A stretch of DNA of 64,000 nucleotides. Origin: Leptidea sinapis. Its lineage: Eukaryota; Arthropoda; Insecta; Lepidoptera; Pieridae. Shown here one piece after another: positions 22,101 to 37,100 of this stretch. Numbering within the stretch: the first letter of the stretch is position 1; every line of letters begins with the position of its first letter. The notes below the pieces were generated by a model. It was not told the origin of the DNA. It saw nothing but the letters and a program-made list of their open reading frames with translations, and did not search any database. The translations under genes were made by a program, and so were the position numbers. The stretch covers positions 12,772,001 through 12,836,000 of the forward strand of contig NC_066287.1 of NCBI RefSeq assembly GCF_905404315.1. The letters are read 5' to 3'.

Positions 22101-25100
22101 GTTGGTAAGGGAGACTTGATCGGTGAACATCCGAATACGTCTCTCCTTGTCGGGCTGGCTATAACCAACGAGTTTTACATAGCTGAGAACATAGACTTAT
22201 ATAATAATAATAATAAGATAATATTTTATTTGCAGCTTTGTAGCTGCACTTAGTACATAATAGAAAAACACATAAAAGATTAAAATGAGACATACAATAT
22301 ATAATAAAAAAAACATGTTTGCAGTTTACACCTGCTAGAAGTGAAACCTTCAAAATTTTTGGCTCCAAGATAATGAGACGAATGTAAAAATTCGAGAAGA
22401 AGATAATTGGAGGTTTTATATATATATATTATTATTATTATTGTTATATATATATATATATATATATAACATATCAGGATCACTAAATATTATCACTAGT
22501 AAGGTTAAACATTTTTCTTTCAGAAATATAACTAGCACATTCGAACAAAACATGTTTGACTGTAATTGGTGAGCTACATCTAAGACAAGACTTAGGAGTG
22601 CTTTTCGTGATATAATGTACATGGGATGCATTGGTATGGCCTATTCTCAGACGTGTTCTTCATTCATTGTTCTTTTCTATTAAGTTTGAAAATATATTTG
22701 GTTTCACCTTTAAAAACATCTCGCCTGAAATAGTGCAATTTAGATGTTTCAGTATTCCAATTTTGGTTCCACGTACGTAAGATTTATTACATTGTATAGT
22801 TCGCGGTTGGCGTCAAGAAGTATGATTTCATTACTATTGTAGGGCATCAAACTAGCTTCCCTGGCCACTTTGTCGACTTTTTCATTACTGTCTATTCCCT
22901 GGTGAGAGGGTAATCAAATCATTATTACATCAACTGATAGTTCTTTCAACTGAAAAACGACAGAGTGTATTAATTGTATTAGAGGGTTTTCAGAAATGCA
23001 GTTTTGAATAGCTACGACGACTTCGAGTCGACATATTTTGGGCTTACAGGATTTGTTAAAATCATTTTGATGGCACCGTAAATTGCATAGGCTTCACAGA
23101 GAAATATAAGAAATTGTTTAGGTAAACTAATTGCGGTGGAAACAGATTCGAGAATATTGGAGCAATCGGTTCCGATATCAGTTACAGATCCGTCTGTGTA
23201 CATTAATTTATAGTTACGGTAATTTTCAAGTAGATCTAAATAATTTTTACGATAAACTAAAGCATCAGAGGATTCTTTACTAAAATTTTTGAGTGATAAA
23301 TCCACTCTAACATTGTTTTTTGGGTAATATGTCGAGCAAATAATTTAGGTAGGTAATAATATTTAAAGTATCCAAGTATTTTTTAAGGCGTAATCCTAGT
23401 GGAACCGGCAGTCTTACTTCTGTCTGAAGTAAGTTTTGTAGATGTTCGACCGAAAGAATATGGTTAACAGGATTAAAGGTAGTTGTAGTAACATTATACG
23501 CATAAGAAAGACAAAGCTTGATTCTCCTATGCCACAGAGGAAGTTAATCTGATTCTACAATTAAGCTGTGAGAGACTAGTTCTGAATGCCCCTAAACATA
23601 ACCTTAAGGCCGTATTTTGAATTGAATTTAAACTATTTAATGAATTTTTATTGGATGAATCATAAATTATTGATCCATAATCAAGCTTAGATCTTATTAT
23701 AGAACGATAAACATTTATCAAACAATTTTTATTAGAACCCCACGTAATAGACGACAAAACTTTAATAATATTTAAATGTTTTAAACAGTCGGCTTTTAAC
23801 TTTTTAATGCGGGGTTTCCACGTATGTTTACTATCAGATAGCATAATATATATAAATAACAGTTCTAGTAAGCAGATGGCCATCAAGATGTATAGTTACA
23901 TTATCGAAGGGATTGTTTTGTCTAGAAAATATTATGAACTCTGTCTTAGATTTAGAAAACTTGAAGCCATTTTCGTGAGACTATTTCTGCATTGAACTGA
24001 GAGCATTTTGAACCATTTGTATAGATGTATTAATATTTTTACCAATGCAATACAAAGTTACATCATCAGTGAAAAGCAAACCCATGACTGGAGACTTTTT
24101 GACAGTAAGGACATCATTGATAGTTAAAATTACACTGACTACAGAACCTTGAGGAAGTCCATTATCGATTTCAACAGGATCAGAATATTTGTTGTTAATT
24201 TTAACTTTAATTTTTCTATTGGATAGAAAATTATTTATAAACATTGTAACAATGCTTGTAAGTTTAAGACGTTGTAAGGTACGAAGCGCTACCTTTTTTG
24301 AAACCATTTCGTAAGCCTTCTCAATGTCCATTGATAGGTTCCACGCAGGATCCTCAAATGCTGTATACATGTACATGTGACAAATCCTGAATATACGCGT
24401 ACGAACCCGAAACAAAAAACCAGTCACGAGTTTGGGTGTTCGAAAATGAGTTAAAGCCAACAAAAATTGTTCGTTCACGGAGGGTTGCAAAAAAAATGGT
24501 GGCCACGTTTGTCTCCAAAACCGGCCATGTTGCAACTATTCCTCTTGAGGGACAAAGAACGGTTAATGCAGAATGGTATGCTAGCATTTGTTTGCCACAG
24601 GTCGTTTCTGAACTCCGTAAAGAGATCTGCAACCGCCGCATCATTCTCCACTACGACAATGCGAGTTCTCACACCGCGCATAGAACAAAATAGTTCTTAG
24701 AGCAAGAAAACATAGAATTATTAGACCATCCGCCGTACAACCCCGACCTTAGCCCTAATGATTACTATACTTTCCCTAAAATAAAGAATAAATTGCGTGG
24801 TCAGAGATTTTCATCACCTGAAGAAGGTGTGGACGCCTACAAAACGGCCATTTTGGAGACCCCAACTTCCGAATGGAATGGTTGCTTCAATGATTGGTTC
24901 CATCGTATGGAAAAATTGTGTCAAATTTCGCGAAGAATACTTCGAAAAGCAATAAATACATTTTTAAATGATAATGTTGTGTCACTTCCTCGATTCCCGA
25001 AATTTTCAGTGCCGCCCTCGTATAAGACACTACTCCCCCACTTGCATGGGAAATACTATTTATATTTTTAAATATAGCATTATATCCTGAAATTTGATTT

Positions 25101-28100
25101 TTTTTTTTATATATGTGAGGGGGCAAACGGGCAAGAGGCTCACGGGATGGGGAGAGTCCTTCACGAAAACTCAGGCGTCGAGAACAGACATCCTCCCTGA
25201 CGTAAACGCACACGCCAGCACGTGGTATAAACGAGTATTCCAATTCATACCCCGGGTATGAAAGGTAAGATGAATCAGCCAGGGAGGATATCTGTGTCTC
25301 GGTTAAAAAGAGAAGGCCGGTTTCGCCGTCTCCAGGTGAAAGTGGACGGCATTTAAATTTGGGCGAAGCCCCTGGATGTTGCAAAAGTCAACAGCGAGTG
25401 TGAAGGAAGGTGGTTTGAGCCTCCTGCTGTGTATGCCCCTAGTCAGTGCAGATTTACTCCCTCCAGAATACGCGGGGCAGCCTGGGCAACCACTATTAGG
25501 TACAGGCCCTAATTGTGGACGCCCGGGGACGGATTCCCCAGGGCTGCATAACCTGGTACCGTCCGGGAGTAGTCTATTTTTAGTCCGTGCTGGCCATTTG
25601 TATTTGGGAGGGGGGGGGGGGGGGTTGTAGGCCTCCGGATTCCCCACTCACCGGACGAAACAAATAGGCGCTATTTCACGCGGGTTTCGAGTGGGGGAGT
25701 GGTATTTCTCCGGGCGTGCAAGCCCAATTCGGTTGTGTCCATGAGGACAATACATGACACTACCACTCCTAATAATTATTAATGACAATAATTATTTTTA
25801 AAGTTAGATTCTTGTAGACAAATACAACTAGGGTTCCATTCATGTGATTAAATTTTTAGTCTTTGTTTACGCCGATAAAAACCGTTGACATTCCATTGAA
25901 GTATATCTAACCTAGACATTTTTGTTTTTATATAATAATTTAAGTTTTCGTTGTAAGCGAGTTATACGACTTTTAATACTTCTATTATTAAAATGAGGAT
26001 ATAGGTCCGTTGACATTCTTAATATAGTGGAAGGGTTCTACTAGGAATACTGATCAGAAATAACACTTATATCTTGAACTCCATGGGTGTTTTCTAGAAA
26101 ATTCTCAAACTGTAGTTGATCCATTGGGTAGTTGTGAGGCGACGAAGTGATAATTGTACTTATCTTCTCCCAATCAGCTACCTCCAAGTTACTAGTTGAT
26201 GAGGAGGTTCTCTTCTTTTTGCGTGAATTCTTGGCCAAATCTTTTGATGACAGTGTATCACTTAAGTAAGTTGTGTTCACAGACATATTCTCTGAATATT
26301 TATCGCTCATTGAAATTTGTTCCGAATTTAGAGTTTCAGTAAATTGTGGTTGCGGACTATCAATAGTGCGGGACGACTCAGCTGTGGGTGGGTGTGGTCT
26401 TTTGAAGGAGTCCAATGGTAGAAAATCTGAAGTAACGATACTTGTTGTATCATTTATTTCAGTAGGTATAATTTTATTTGCCGTGTTTATCAGGTCATTT
26501 GCTGGCGACATGTCCCACTTTTTTACAAATGAAGCATGACATGGAGTCCGAAGAGGTGTAGATCCAGTATGTGCTGCCATTGAAGTCTATTTGAATACGG
26601 TCAGGTATTTTTGGTAGTTCCTCTGGAGAAATGTATGTGTGACGCCGTAAACTTAAAATGTGGCTAAAACCAGGATCACTCAAGCCAGCATTAATAAAAG
26701 TCACTGGAGATACTAATTTTATATCCAATTCTGTCAATTTGTTCTCCAGTATGGCGTGCGGAATAATTGGACAAACGTTGGAGAATATTTTACGTTTATT
26801 TTTGGTAATTAGGGGTCGAGTAGGTAATTTTTTGTAATTTATTATAATGCACTGGTGCTTATCTACTAGCTCATCAGCGATATCTTTAGAAGATACAAAA
26901 ACGCAGATACTATTATTCGACATTCGACTTAGGAATCTTATTTGGGTGGAATCGAGTATTTTTTAATCGGGAGTCGTCAACTGCATATATGTTAACGGCT
27001 TGTTCTTTGCTGGGGAAACCGACAGTTTGGGTAACAGACGAGTAACTAGGTTGAGATTCCATCGTCACTGTAGTCAGAAACTACGGAAGGATCTATTGTC
27101 AACAACACTTTACCGCCTCGCGCGAGCGCGGGCGCAGTTCAATCGAAAAGGTACACACTAAATAAACACGTAAACGATCTAATACGCGCACGTGCAAACC
27201 TAGCGGCACACCGATAACGACTCAAATACTATGTTCTTAATATGGTCAATATATCTTTGGAATAATACAGTCAATTACTGTTTTAATCTCGTTGTCGATA
27301 CAGTGCCAGTAACTGTTGCACATTTTCATATTTAATTTGGTGTTTAAAAACTCAATCAATGGAATCGCTGTATCCGATGCAAAATTGACATTAAACCTCT
27401 AAACTGCATGTTATGAAGTCACGTTAAATTAAAGAAAAAAACAATTTCAATTTTTCAGTACAAATCGGCAATTTTATACTTTAAGCCCTTATATTACCTA
27501 GGTCAATAAGAGATAAAATTAAAGAAATATTTTTTAACTGTGGCATCTCAATATATTCTCTGCATGTTCAGAGGCAATTAACGAATTTGCTAGAATTATT
27601 ATAATATTATAACACGTAGAACAAACGTAAACTACCTCCACAGGGTTCTGTCCAGCGCATCTCTAACAACCATGAGAATGTAGAAGATGAGTGTTGATTG
27701 AGTGTTGTTGTTTGTGTCGCCAAAATATGAAGGAATACGTTGTCTGCATACGTGTGGTTGACAAACGAATTAGAAGCTGGTTCAGGATCGATGTATTGAT
27801 GGCTTTGGCCGTCCAAGATATTGTGTCACATGCTCCTCCAACACCACATCAGCTGTATTAATAACCTTACGTAATTGCTTGTCAATTTTATAGAGCTAAG
27901 AATTGAGAATTAGGCAATCGACTATATCAAGCCAATTAATTAAATATTTTCTTATATATTTGTGTTGAATGTACACAATATATTATATTACACGACCTCG
28001 CTAAAAGTGGCGTGACTATATTCATCTGTCACTAAGAAGGTTACATAGAGTTAAGCTTTTAATTTTGTTTACAAAACCAATTTAAAGTATAAACATCGTG

Positions 28101-31100
28101 GGCCGGGTCGTTATATTTTAAATTTTTAGAAATCTTACAAATCCTTGAAAACTAAGTAAATTCTGAAGGCCAATTAAAAGCTACCACGTTTTACCTAAAG
28201 TACATTAGTGCTGTTTCTTTCAATCCTAACAGGCTAAAATAGTTTGTAACTACAAAAAGTGACGACCCTTCGTCCCTGGAGCGTCTCCTGCTCGTTTATG
28301 TATGCCTGGTAATCAAGCCTAATTTTTTGTGTTCACTACGACATTATACATATTACAATAAAATCGTAACAAAGTAAAAACTGTTCATTTAATATTTTTA
28401 ACAAAATACTTGACACTAAACACCACTTAGTACAAAATAGAACAATACACAATAAAAAAAACATGTTCTACAAACAATACCGAATCCAAAATGCTCACAT
28501 AATGCCTCTATTTATTTACGGCATGTGTGGATTGATGCATCTACTATACTCAATAACTATTGTGTTTATAAGTATTAATTTACTTTTTTTTTTCTTTTTT
28601 TGACTTACACGTGTAAGCCTTTCATTTTTGACATTTGAGTATTTATGATGCGTCACTTTGCATATATTGTAATTGAAATGATTAGTAAAACAATTAATAT
28701 GTAAATCTTGACGACTTAATTGAGTGGCAATGAGTTTCTTGCTACTTCTTCCATTAGCTCAACCCTTTACGAAGTAGCGGTAAATTCAATAAGAAACAAT
28801 ATTTTTTTTAATATTTTGACATTCATAAGTGTAATTTCCTTGACCTACATGAATAAAGTGTTTTTGAATTTAAATTTAAAAACAGTACTTTATAATTGAC
28901 TTTATAAAATGTTTGGCTGTTGGTCGTTTTGTCTGTTTGTCTGTATGTATCCGGGCAAATGGCACAATAACTACTGAATAAATGTAATCCAAATTTTATA
29001 GAAAATTAACAAGAGCTCGGAGCAACCTGTTTATTTATTAATTAAATAGGAAGCCAACGTTGCTTACAATATTACATAGTATTACATTATAATTTAACTA
29101 TACATTTTATTAATACATTATAATGAACGGGCAAGAGGTTCACGGGATGGAGAGTGGTGAGGCAACCGTCCAGGAACATCCGGAACAACAGCTGGTTTCA
29201 TGAAGATGCTTTGCCAACCTTTATTTATTTATTTACTTTATTGGAGACAAAAACAGAAACAAAAGATTAAATACATAAACAAATTATAACTAACTAAAAT
29301 AATTACAATTATTCCCTTGGAACGTCTCACTGAGAACATAAATGTTAAAGATAAAAGCGACATCTGCTTGGGTACAAACGTGCACGTACAATTTACAATA
29401 CAAGTTAATCGTAGCAAAGGTAAGTAAAACTTGGTAAAAGTAAGCTATATAATTGTAAAACTAGAATGTAGAAAACAGAAATAAATAGATTTAAGTTTGA
29501 TTAGAACTGAATATTTTTTAAGATTAGTTTTATACGTAAAAAGGGAGCACAAAAATATATCAATGTTATTCAACGTGAGATTATGTAGCGTACATATTCT
29601 GTGAAGTGTTTACGTTTACCAATATTGGTCCTAGTTTTAGAGAGGTGAAATAAGTTTTGTGATCTAGTGGCTATAGATGGTACACGGAAAATAATCTGGG
29701 ATAACAATTGGGATGACTTTATCTCGCCATTACAAATTCTATACAGCGTCACTGCGTCAGTTAACCGTCTACGGTTACTCAAGGATAGGGTATTATGTTT
29801 AACTAACAGTTCATTGTACTTTACTTACGTACTTTAAGGTGGGAGTATGATCTTTTCTTGAAATTTGACGTAATGTCCGGTGGTGAAATTCGACCACTAG
29901 AATCAACCCGAATAGATCCTCTGAGAACTCACCGTGATAAATGCGTTAGAAGATGCAGAGAGAACCCACATCTCTACGCAATGCTAGAGAATCAAGCCGA
30001 TCGGAGATAACTTGATCGTCGATGATTCGAGCCGCTCTTCGTTGTATGCGATCAAATGGAAGAAGCTGGTACTGGGAAGCACCCGCCCAGAGTTGAGAAC
30101 TTTGCAAGCATACTCTCGATTTCAAACGCAGTCGTCTGCATAGCAATGAATTCTGCTGATTTGCAGCATGTCATTTATATGGAGAAGATATAGTGTCGGG
30201 GATGGCACGCAGCCTTGCGGGACACCAGCGTTTATGGGTATAAAGTTGGAGCATGCACGCATGCACCGTTGATGATAATGAAACCTTCATGCTCCGATCG
30301 GCCAAAAAGCTAGTGTTATAAAAACCCATTTGCACAACCTCTCGGGAAGCCAATAGCATGGCAGTTTCGCTATAAGCGCGTGTTTCGCCTGTGTTTCCCC
30401 GGGGTGTAATTAAAATAGGGGAGTCCCAGCGTCAAGGGTGTCGTAAGAGGTGACTTAGGGCTTTTTAGAAGTGGGAGGGTCACAATCGGGCCAGACTCGT
30501 CCGGGCTAATTACAACACTCGCACAGAATACCGGCGGGAAGTAGCTGTGTTTCGCAAAAGTTAATGTGGTATTCCGGGGAGGGCACATAACCGCGCATGT
30601 CCGAGGACAAACGAGGCAGCAACACCACAATACGCTTAATGTGGTCTTTTGCAACATTCGCCATCGCAAGTCGCCATCTTGCCAATTTTGAGGGTAGAGA
30701 CCTATCTACTCTCTGGCTCCGTGTAGATTTTGACGACCGCGTCCGCATCTTAGCGTGTGTTTACAGGTCCCATAGTGGTAATAAGTGTCCTTCGACCGCG
30801 ACCCGCTCTCGCCTCCTCACGACTCAACCACATTTCACCTATAACTATGTATGTAGTTACAAACCTATCTTGGATGACACCGACTCCAAAAATTACAATA
30901 ATCGTATCTAGAATTAGATTAATTAATTAGATTGCATAAAAATACGCAATTATTTTTATAATTTTTAGTGCACATTATATGTATAGTTTTGGAATAGTGT
31001 TTTTGAAGTCGGTTGTTTTTTTGTTTAAATTTTTTTTACTTTATGATTTTTAGTGAATTTGAACAATATTCAGACCGCTTACTATGCATACATTCCCACA

Positions 31101-34100
31101 TGGACTGTCATATAATTCCGTTTTGTCTTTTTGTCCCCAAGCTAACCTATGTTCTCCGATGTTGCCCTCTTTGGAATCATGAGATACTTTTGTCAAGTTT
31201 GGTCGATTCTCTACGAAATTTACTATCAAAATAGTAAATTGTTCATTTTCTGATATTCCTTGGTGCTAGGCTTCTGTGCCCATTCATTTTGGTGGAATTG
31301 GCATCAGAAAAATATCTAGTATATCCTTACCAGCATTCTTATCTTCTGTTCACAGTATCTGCACTTTATCTGATAAAATTATCTTCCCGTCATTAGGGTC
31401 CCTGCCACTGGTGTATGCGGAAACTGCTAAAAATGCTTGGAAAATTGCCAGTCCAAGTGAAAATTTACCTTTTAACATGCGATCACAAAAGCTTTGCGAT
31501 GAGCCACAGTACAAAATCATTCACAAAAGGATATTATTATCAAGTCACAATATTTCGGAGGATCGTTTTATTGCTGCTAGCGAATGAGATTCAGGGTACT
31601 GGCTTCAGGCCACTCCTTCGAGAAACATACGCTTCTCGATAATTCCAGCTTCTCAATCGCAGTTGGTATACGCTTGGGTATCCCAAAAACAGTTCCCCAT
31701 ATGTGCCGCTGCGGAGGCAATGTAGACAGCCTTGGTCACCATGGCTTATCTTGCCGCCGCAGTGCGGGCCTTCTCTCCCGCCATGCCGCCTTAAGCGACG
31801 TCTTGCCGGGCCTTTACTACCGTCAACGTGCCGGCAATCCTAGAGCCGAATGGAATTTCATGTGATGATGGCATGACGTTGATTCCTTGGAGTGGTGTAA
31901 AGCCACTGGTATGGGATGCGACTTGTGTGGACACGCTAGCCCCCTCTCATATTGAACATTCATCTAGAGCGAGACATGCAGCGGCGGAAACTGCCGAAAA
32001 CCTAAAGCGGATGGTTACATATTTGTTCCGTTTGGGGTGGAGACGATGGGTCCTTGGGTTTTGGGTTCATCGGCACAAAAACCCATAAAAGAGTTATCCA
32101 GGCGTCTAACCAATTTAACAGGTGACCCAAGATCTGGTACGTACCTCTGTTAAAGGATAAGTTTGGCTATACAAAGAGGTAACGTTGCCAGCTTCATGGG
32201 CACCTTACCTGCCGACAGCGTTCTTAATGATATTTTCTATTTGTAATTAATTAATTTTATTAGATAACTAGCTGACCCAGCAAACGTTGTATTGCCGATG
32301 TTAAAATCGCGATGCAAAATTAACTGTTGATCGTAGATGAATGAAAATTTGAAGTTGTATGAATTTTTTAATGCTGACTCATAATCAAACAAATTTAAAA
32401 AAATCAAAATATGGCGCCCTTAACATTTAGGGGGATGGAAAATAGATGTTGTCCGATTCTCAGACCTGCTCAATATCCACTCAAAATTTCATGAGAATCG
32501 GTCAAGCCGTTTCGAAGGAGTTTAACTACAAACACCGCGACATGAGAATTTTATATATATTAGATTTCAGTTTTATTTGGAGTACACAAACTAACAATTT
32601 GTCTAAAAATGTGTAGATATATTAAATTTATCAATGCAGCAATGAATGTAATATATACAACGATAGCATAAAAAGATTCGGCCGAATATCGTTAATTTGC
32701 TCCTAAGAGTGGAAGAGTTCCGTTACTTTGTCATGGATTCCGTAATGAGAAACTAACTAAACACTCGCCCAACTATCTTTGTAGTATATCCTTTCCAATA
32801 AAAAAGGGAATCATTGAATCGGAAATTCGTAAATTTATCATCCACGTATGTATAGCAAATTTAAGACTATTATGGTTTTCTCATGGATGCCATAATCAGA
32901 TCTGGACCAATAGGATCACACGGAAAGCACCAACTTTCAAATAAAAAAAGAATTATCAAAATCGGTTAACCCAGTCGAAAGTTTTGAGGTAACAAACATA
33001 AAAAAAGAACATACCGACGAATTGAGAACCTCCTCCTTTTTGAAGTCGGTTAAAAACAGTAATATCTAGCCGTTGAACAATTTTAAATTGTCGTTTTAAA
33101 GATGAAGCAGATTGTTTAAAAATATCATTTACATCATTTAACAATAGTAATTACTCAATGGGTCACCAAGGGGCTGCTGAAAATCAGCGGTGTTGGTATC
33201 ATAAACTTAGTATACTAAGCAGAGGATAATATCAATGTCTTATAATGTTGTCGCACTATAATAATCTGATTTCTTGCAAGTACTCAAATACTCGCAAGTC
33301 GTTAAATTAAATTATACCCAATTTCAAATCCTTGACCACTGTTATTTGCTAAGGCTGTATCTCTTTTTGAAGCACTTAATAACATTCAATACATCCTATT
33401 GAGAACAACCATCTATTGATCATTGCATTCGTTTGTACTTTTGTTTATGAGACTTTCTGATTGCAACACCGGTAATGATAGTGCTAAGAATGTGCACATG
33501 GCTAAAGAATGGCTAATAATGACATCGCTTATGTCATCGTGACATAAGATAGGCTAGTGTTTGAACCTCACTAAGAATATATCAGGGTATAGACGACGTG
33601 ACAGTAGATGGTTGGATGATTTACCTGATGTAATCTAGAAAAAACCTACTGTAAATTACAGTACAATCTATTACAAACATTAAAAAATAAGAAACACTGC
33701 GTTTAAAAAAACCGACTTAAAAAACTGAAAAGTAAAATATAACTTAATAAAGATTTAATTTAATACACGTCTTATGCAAAGCCTTTAATATTAATTAAAT
33801 ATTACATTTTGATAGGTTTGAAGTCGTTGCCAAGGCAAATGTGAAAGCAGGTAACCTTTATACACTCGCCACGCGTGACTTTAGCGGGATAGCTTCGTCT
33901 AGAACAAAACAACCCAAGCGGTCAGGCACCGACTTAAACCCTATCAAGAGTAAGTATTATATTAATATTAAACGTATTAAGTTTGCACAAGACGGGTATT
34001 AAATTAAATATTTATTGAAGTTAATTTTTTCCTTTCAGTTTTTGAAGTCGGGTTTTTTAAACGTAATTTTTTTTGGTAATAGAGACAACACACTCGCCGT

Positions 34101-37100
34101 TGAGTACGGTGTTGTATATAGTGTAATGTTTGTATGTATGTGTATGTGTATGTATAATATATATAATGTATGTCTGTCCGTGTAAAAATTGGTGACGTAT
34201 TATTTGGCTGTCAGGTCGTCCATACCCTATTTAATGCAGCCATTGTAAAATACTCTATTGATTGAAAAGAGTTACCGTTGAATTCATATATGTTCTTCTC
34301 ACGACCCCACTTTTTCCCAACATATGGTAAATGCAGTATTTTAATTGAAATATTTACAGTGACGATTCAAAACCTAATTGAATCAAGGTTATTTGACTTT
34401 GTCTATATCTAAGTCTTCGCTCTTTTATAAATGTTACATGAAATATACGAAAGTAACAAAACAATGATAAACCGTTGCTATTTTAGACATTACCTTAGTT
34501 AATATAATACCTTAGCTTCAGTCTCGTGGTCTGTTCTATCAAACGCGCTGAAGTAGTCGGAGAAAGAAGTGAGAGACATGAGGAACATGGCCATTATACT
34601 TTCCATTGGTGAGGGCATTGGGTTCGAGATAGAGTCATCGACCCCTTCCGGTGTGTTAGGGTTGTCGAATGAAAGAAATATTATGTAGTAAGCTGGAAAA
34701 ATATATTCGACAGATATTATAGGATTACTTATTAAATAATAATTGTACTATAGATTTCATGGAAAATGATCAATATATATAATTAAGTAATGATGACAGT
34801 AATTAAAATATATATATCGCTCTTTCTACAATAATTGCTAAAATATATAAAACAAGTACCCCTTTGCCCTGTACTTTCCCCGGGGCGTAAAAAGAATAGG
34901 GGAGTCCCAGGCCCATTGGTGTCGTAAGAGGCGACTAAGGGCTTTTTAGAAGTGGGAGAGTCACGCTGCCGTCTTATGACGTCAGCACAATCGGGCCAGA
35001 CTCGTCCGGGTTAATTACCACACTCGCACAGAATACCGGCGTAAAGTAGCGGCCTAGTGCCGCTATGTTTCGCATAGGTTAGTGTCGAGGACCGGAGGCC
35101 AGCCCTTCCCCTCCCCCCACAAATTATGAGAGCGGTCCGTAAAAAGATATTAACCCCGGAGGGTACCGGCTCTACCAGAGCAGGAGAATCCCTCCCCGAG
35201 CACTCTCGCTCGGGCCGCCCTTCGTATTCTGGGGTGGGCACAGAACCGCGCATGACCGAGGACAAACGAGGCAGTAACACCACGGCACCCTGCTCCACGC
35301 TCAACGTGGACTTTTGCAATATCAGGGGAATTCACTCCAATTTAATCACCGTCCACCACCACCTTGAGACGGCGCAGCCGGCCTTGTGTTTCCTTACGGA
35401 GACGCAGATATCTCGACCTAGCGATACGTCATATTTAACGTACCCCGGGTACAAAATTGAGCACAACTTTTTGCCTCATGCCGGGGTATGTGTGTACGTT
35501 ATGGAGGATATCTGCTGTCGCCGTCTCGGCAATTTTGAGGGTAGGGACCTGTCTACTCTCTGGCTCCGCGTAGATTTAGACGACCGCGTCCGTATCTATG
35601 CGTGTGTCTACAGGTCCCATAGTGGTAACGCAGAAACCGATCATCTTATGGGCTGCGTTCAAGCGGCAATTGACGTCGTGCTTGCACAGATCCCCTCCGC
35701 TGAAATCGTGGTCTTGGGTGATTCCAACGGGCACAATGCCGAATGGCTTGGATCACGTACCACAGACTACGCAGGGCGATCTGTGCATAATTTTGCATTG
35801 GCGTATGGTCTGTCCCAATTGGTTGAGTCGCCAACGCGGCTTCCGGATGTGGATAGCCACATGCCGTCCTTATTAGTTCTTCTGCTGACTACACATCCCG
35901 ATGGTTACCAGGTCTTTGTCGACGCCCCTCTCGGAACGTCCGACCATTGCCTGGTCAGGAGTGTAGTGTCTATCCGACGCCAACGTCGCAGATCACCAGC
36001 GACCCGCCGCGTTTGGCACTACAAGTCAGCAGATTGGGATAGGATGCGTTCCTTTTCTGCATCCTACCCTTGGGGCAAGGTTTGTTTCCCTTCAGATGAT
36101 CCTAGTGCCTGCGCCATTGCAGTAGGCGATGTGATACTGCAGGGCATGGATATTTTTATACCAAGCTCTGTAGTACCGATTGGTGGCAGATCACAGCCTT
36201 GGTTCGATGCGTCAGTTAAAGCAGCATCTGACTGCAAAAAACAGGCGTATCGAACTTGGGTTGCGGTGCTGGGCACAAAGGATCCGAATTGCAAAGTTCT
36301 TAAGAGGAAATATAACCGTGCCTCCAGATTTTTTAAGCGGCAAATCGCCCGTGCGAAGTCTAAGCACGTCGTCAAAATCGGCGAGCAGCTTTCCAGTTAC
36401 CCGACTGCAACACGCAAGTTCTGGTCGTTGTCGAAAGCTGCTCTTGGTAACTTCAACCAGCCGTCCATGCCGCCGTTGCACATGAGGAATGACACCCTGG
36501 CCCATACGCAAAAGAGAAAGCCGAGCTCCTGTGCGCTCTTTTCGCCTCCAACTCGACTCTTGACGACAATGGAAAAACACCGCCGACCATCCCGCGGTGT
36601 CAGAGCTCCATGCCTGAAGTACAGTTCAGACAGAAAACTGTTAGGCGAGCTCTGTTTTCGTTGGACGTCAGGAAGTTGAGCGGGCCGGATGGCATTTCTC
36701 CAATCGTGCTTAGAACGTGTGCCCTTGAGTTGACGCCGGTGCTAACGCGTTTATTCCGGCACTCTTATTCCAAAGGCGTAGTCCCTGACTCATGGAAGTC
36801 AGCCCTTGTCCATCCGATCCAAAAAAAAGAAGACAGTTCGGATCCGGCGAACTACAGGCCTATTGCTATCACCTCCCTGCTCTCCAAAATCATGGAGAGC
36901 ATAATTAGCCACCAGCTTTTAGTATACCTAGAGGGTCACCAGTTGATCAACGACCGACAGTACGGCTTTCGCCATGGACGGTCGGCAGGTGATCTTCTGG
37001 TATACCTAACACATAGATGGGCGGCGGCTATTGAAAGCAAGGGGGAAGGCCTGGCAGTTAGCCTGGATATAGCGAAGGCCTTTGATCGTGTATGGCACAA

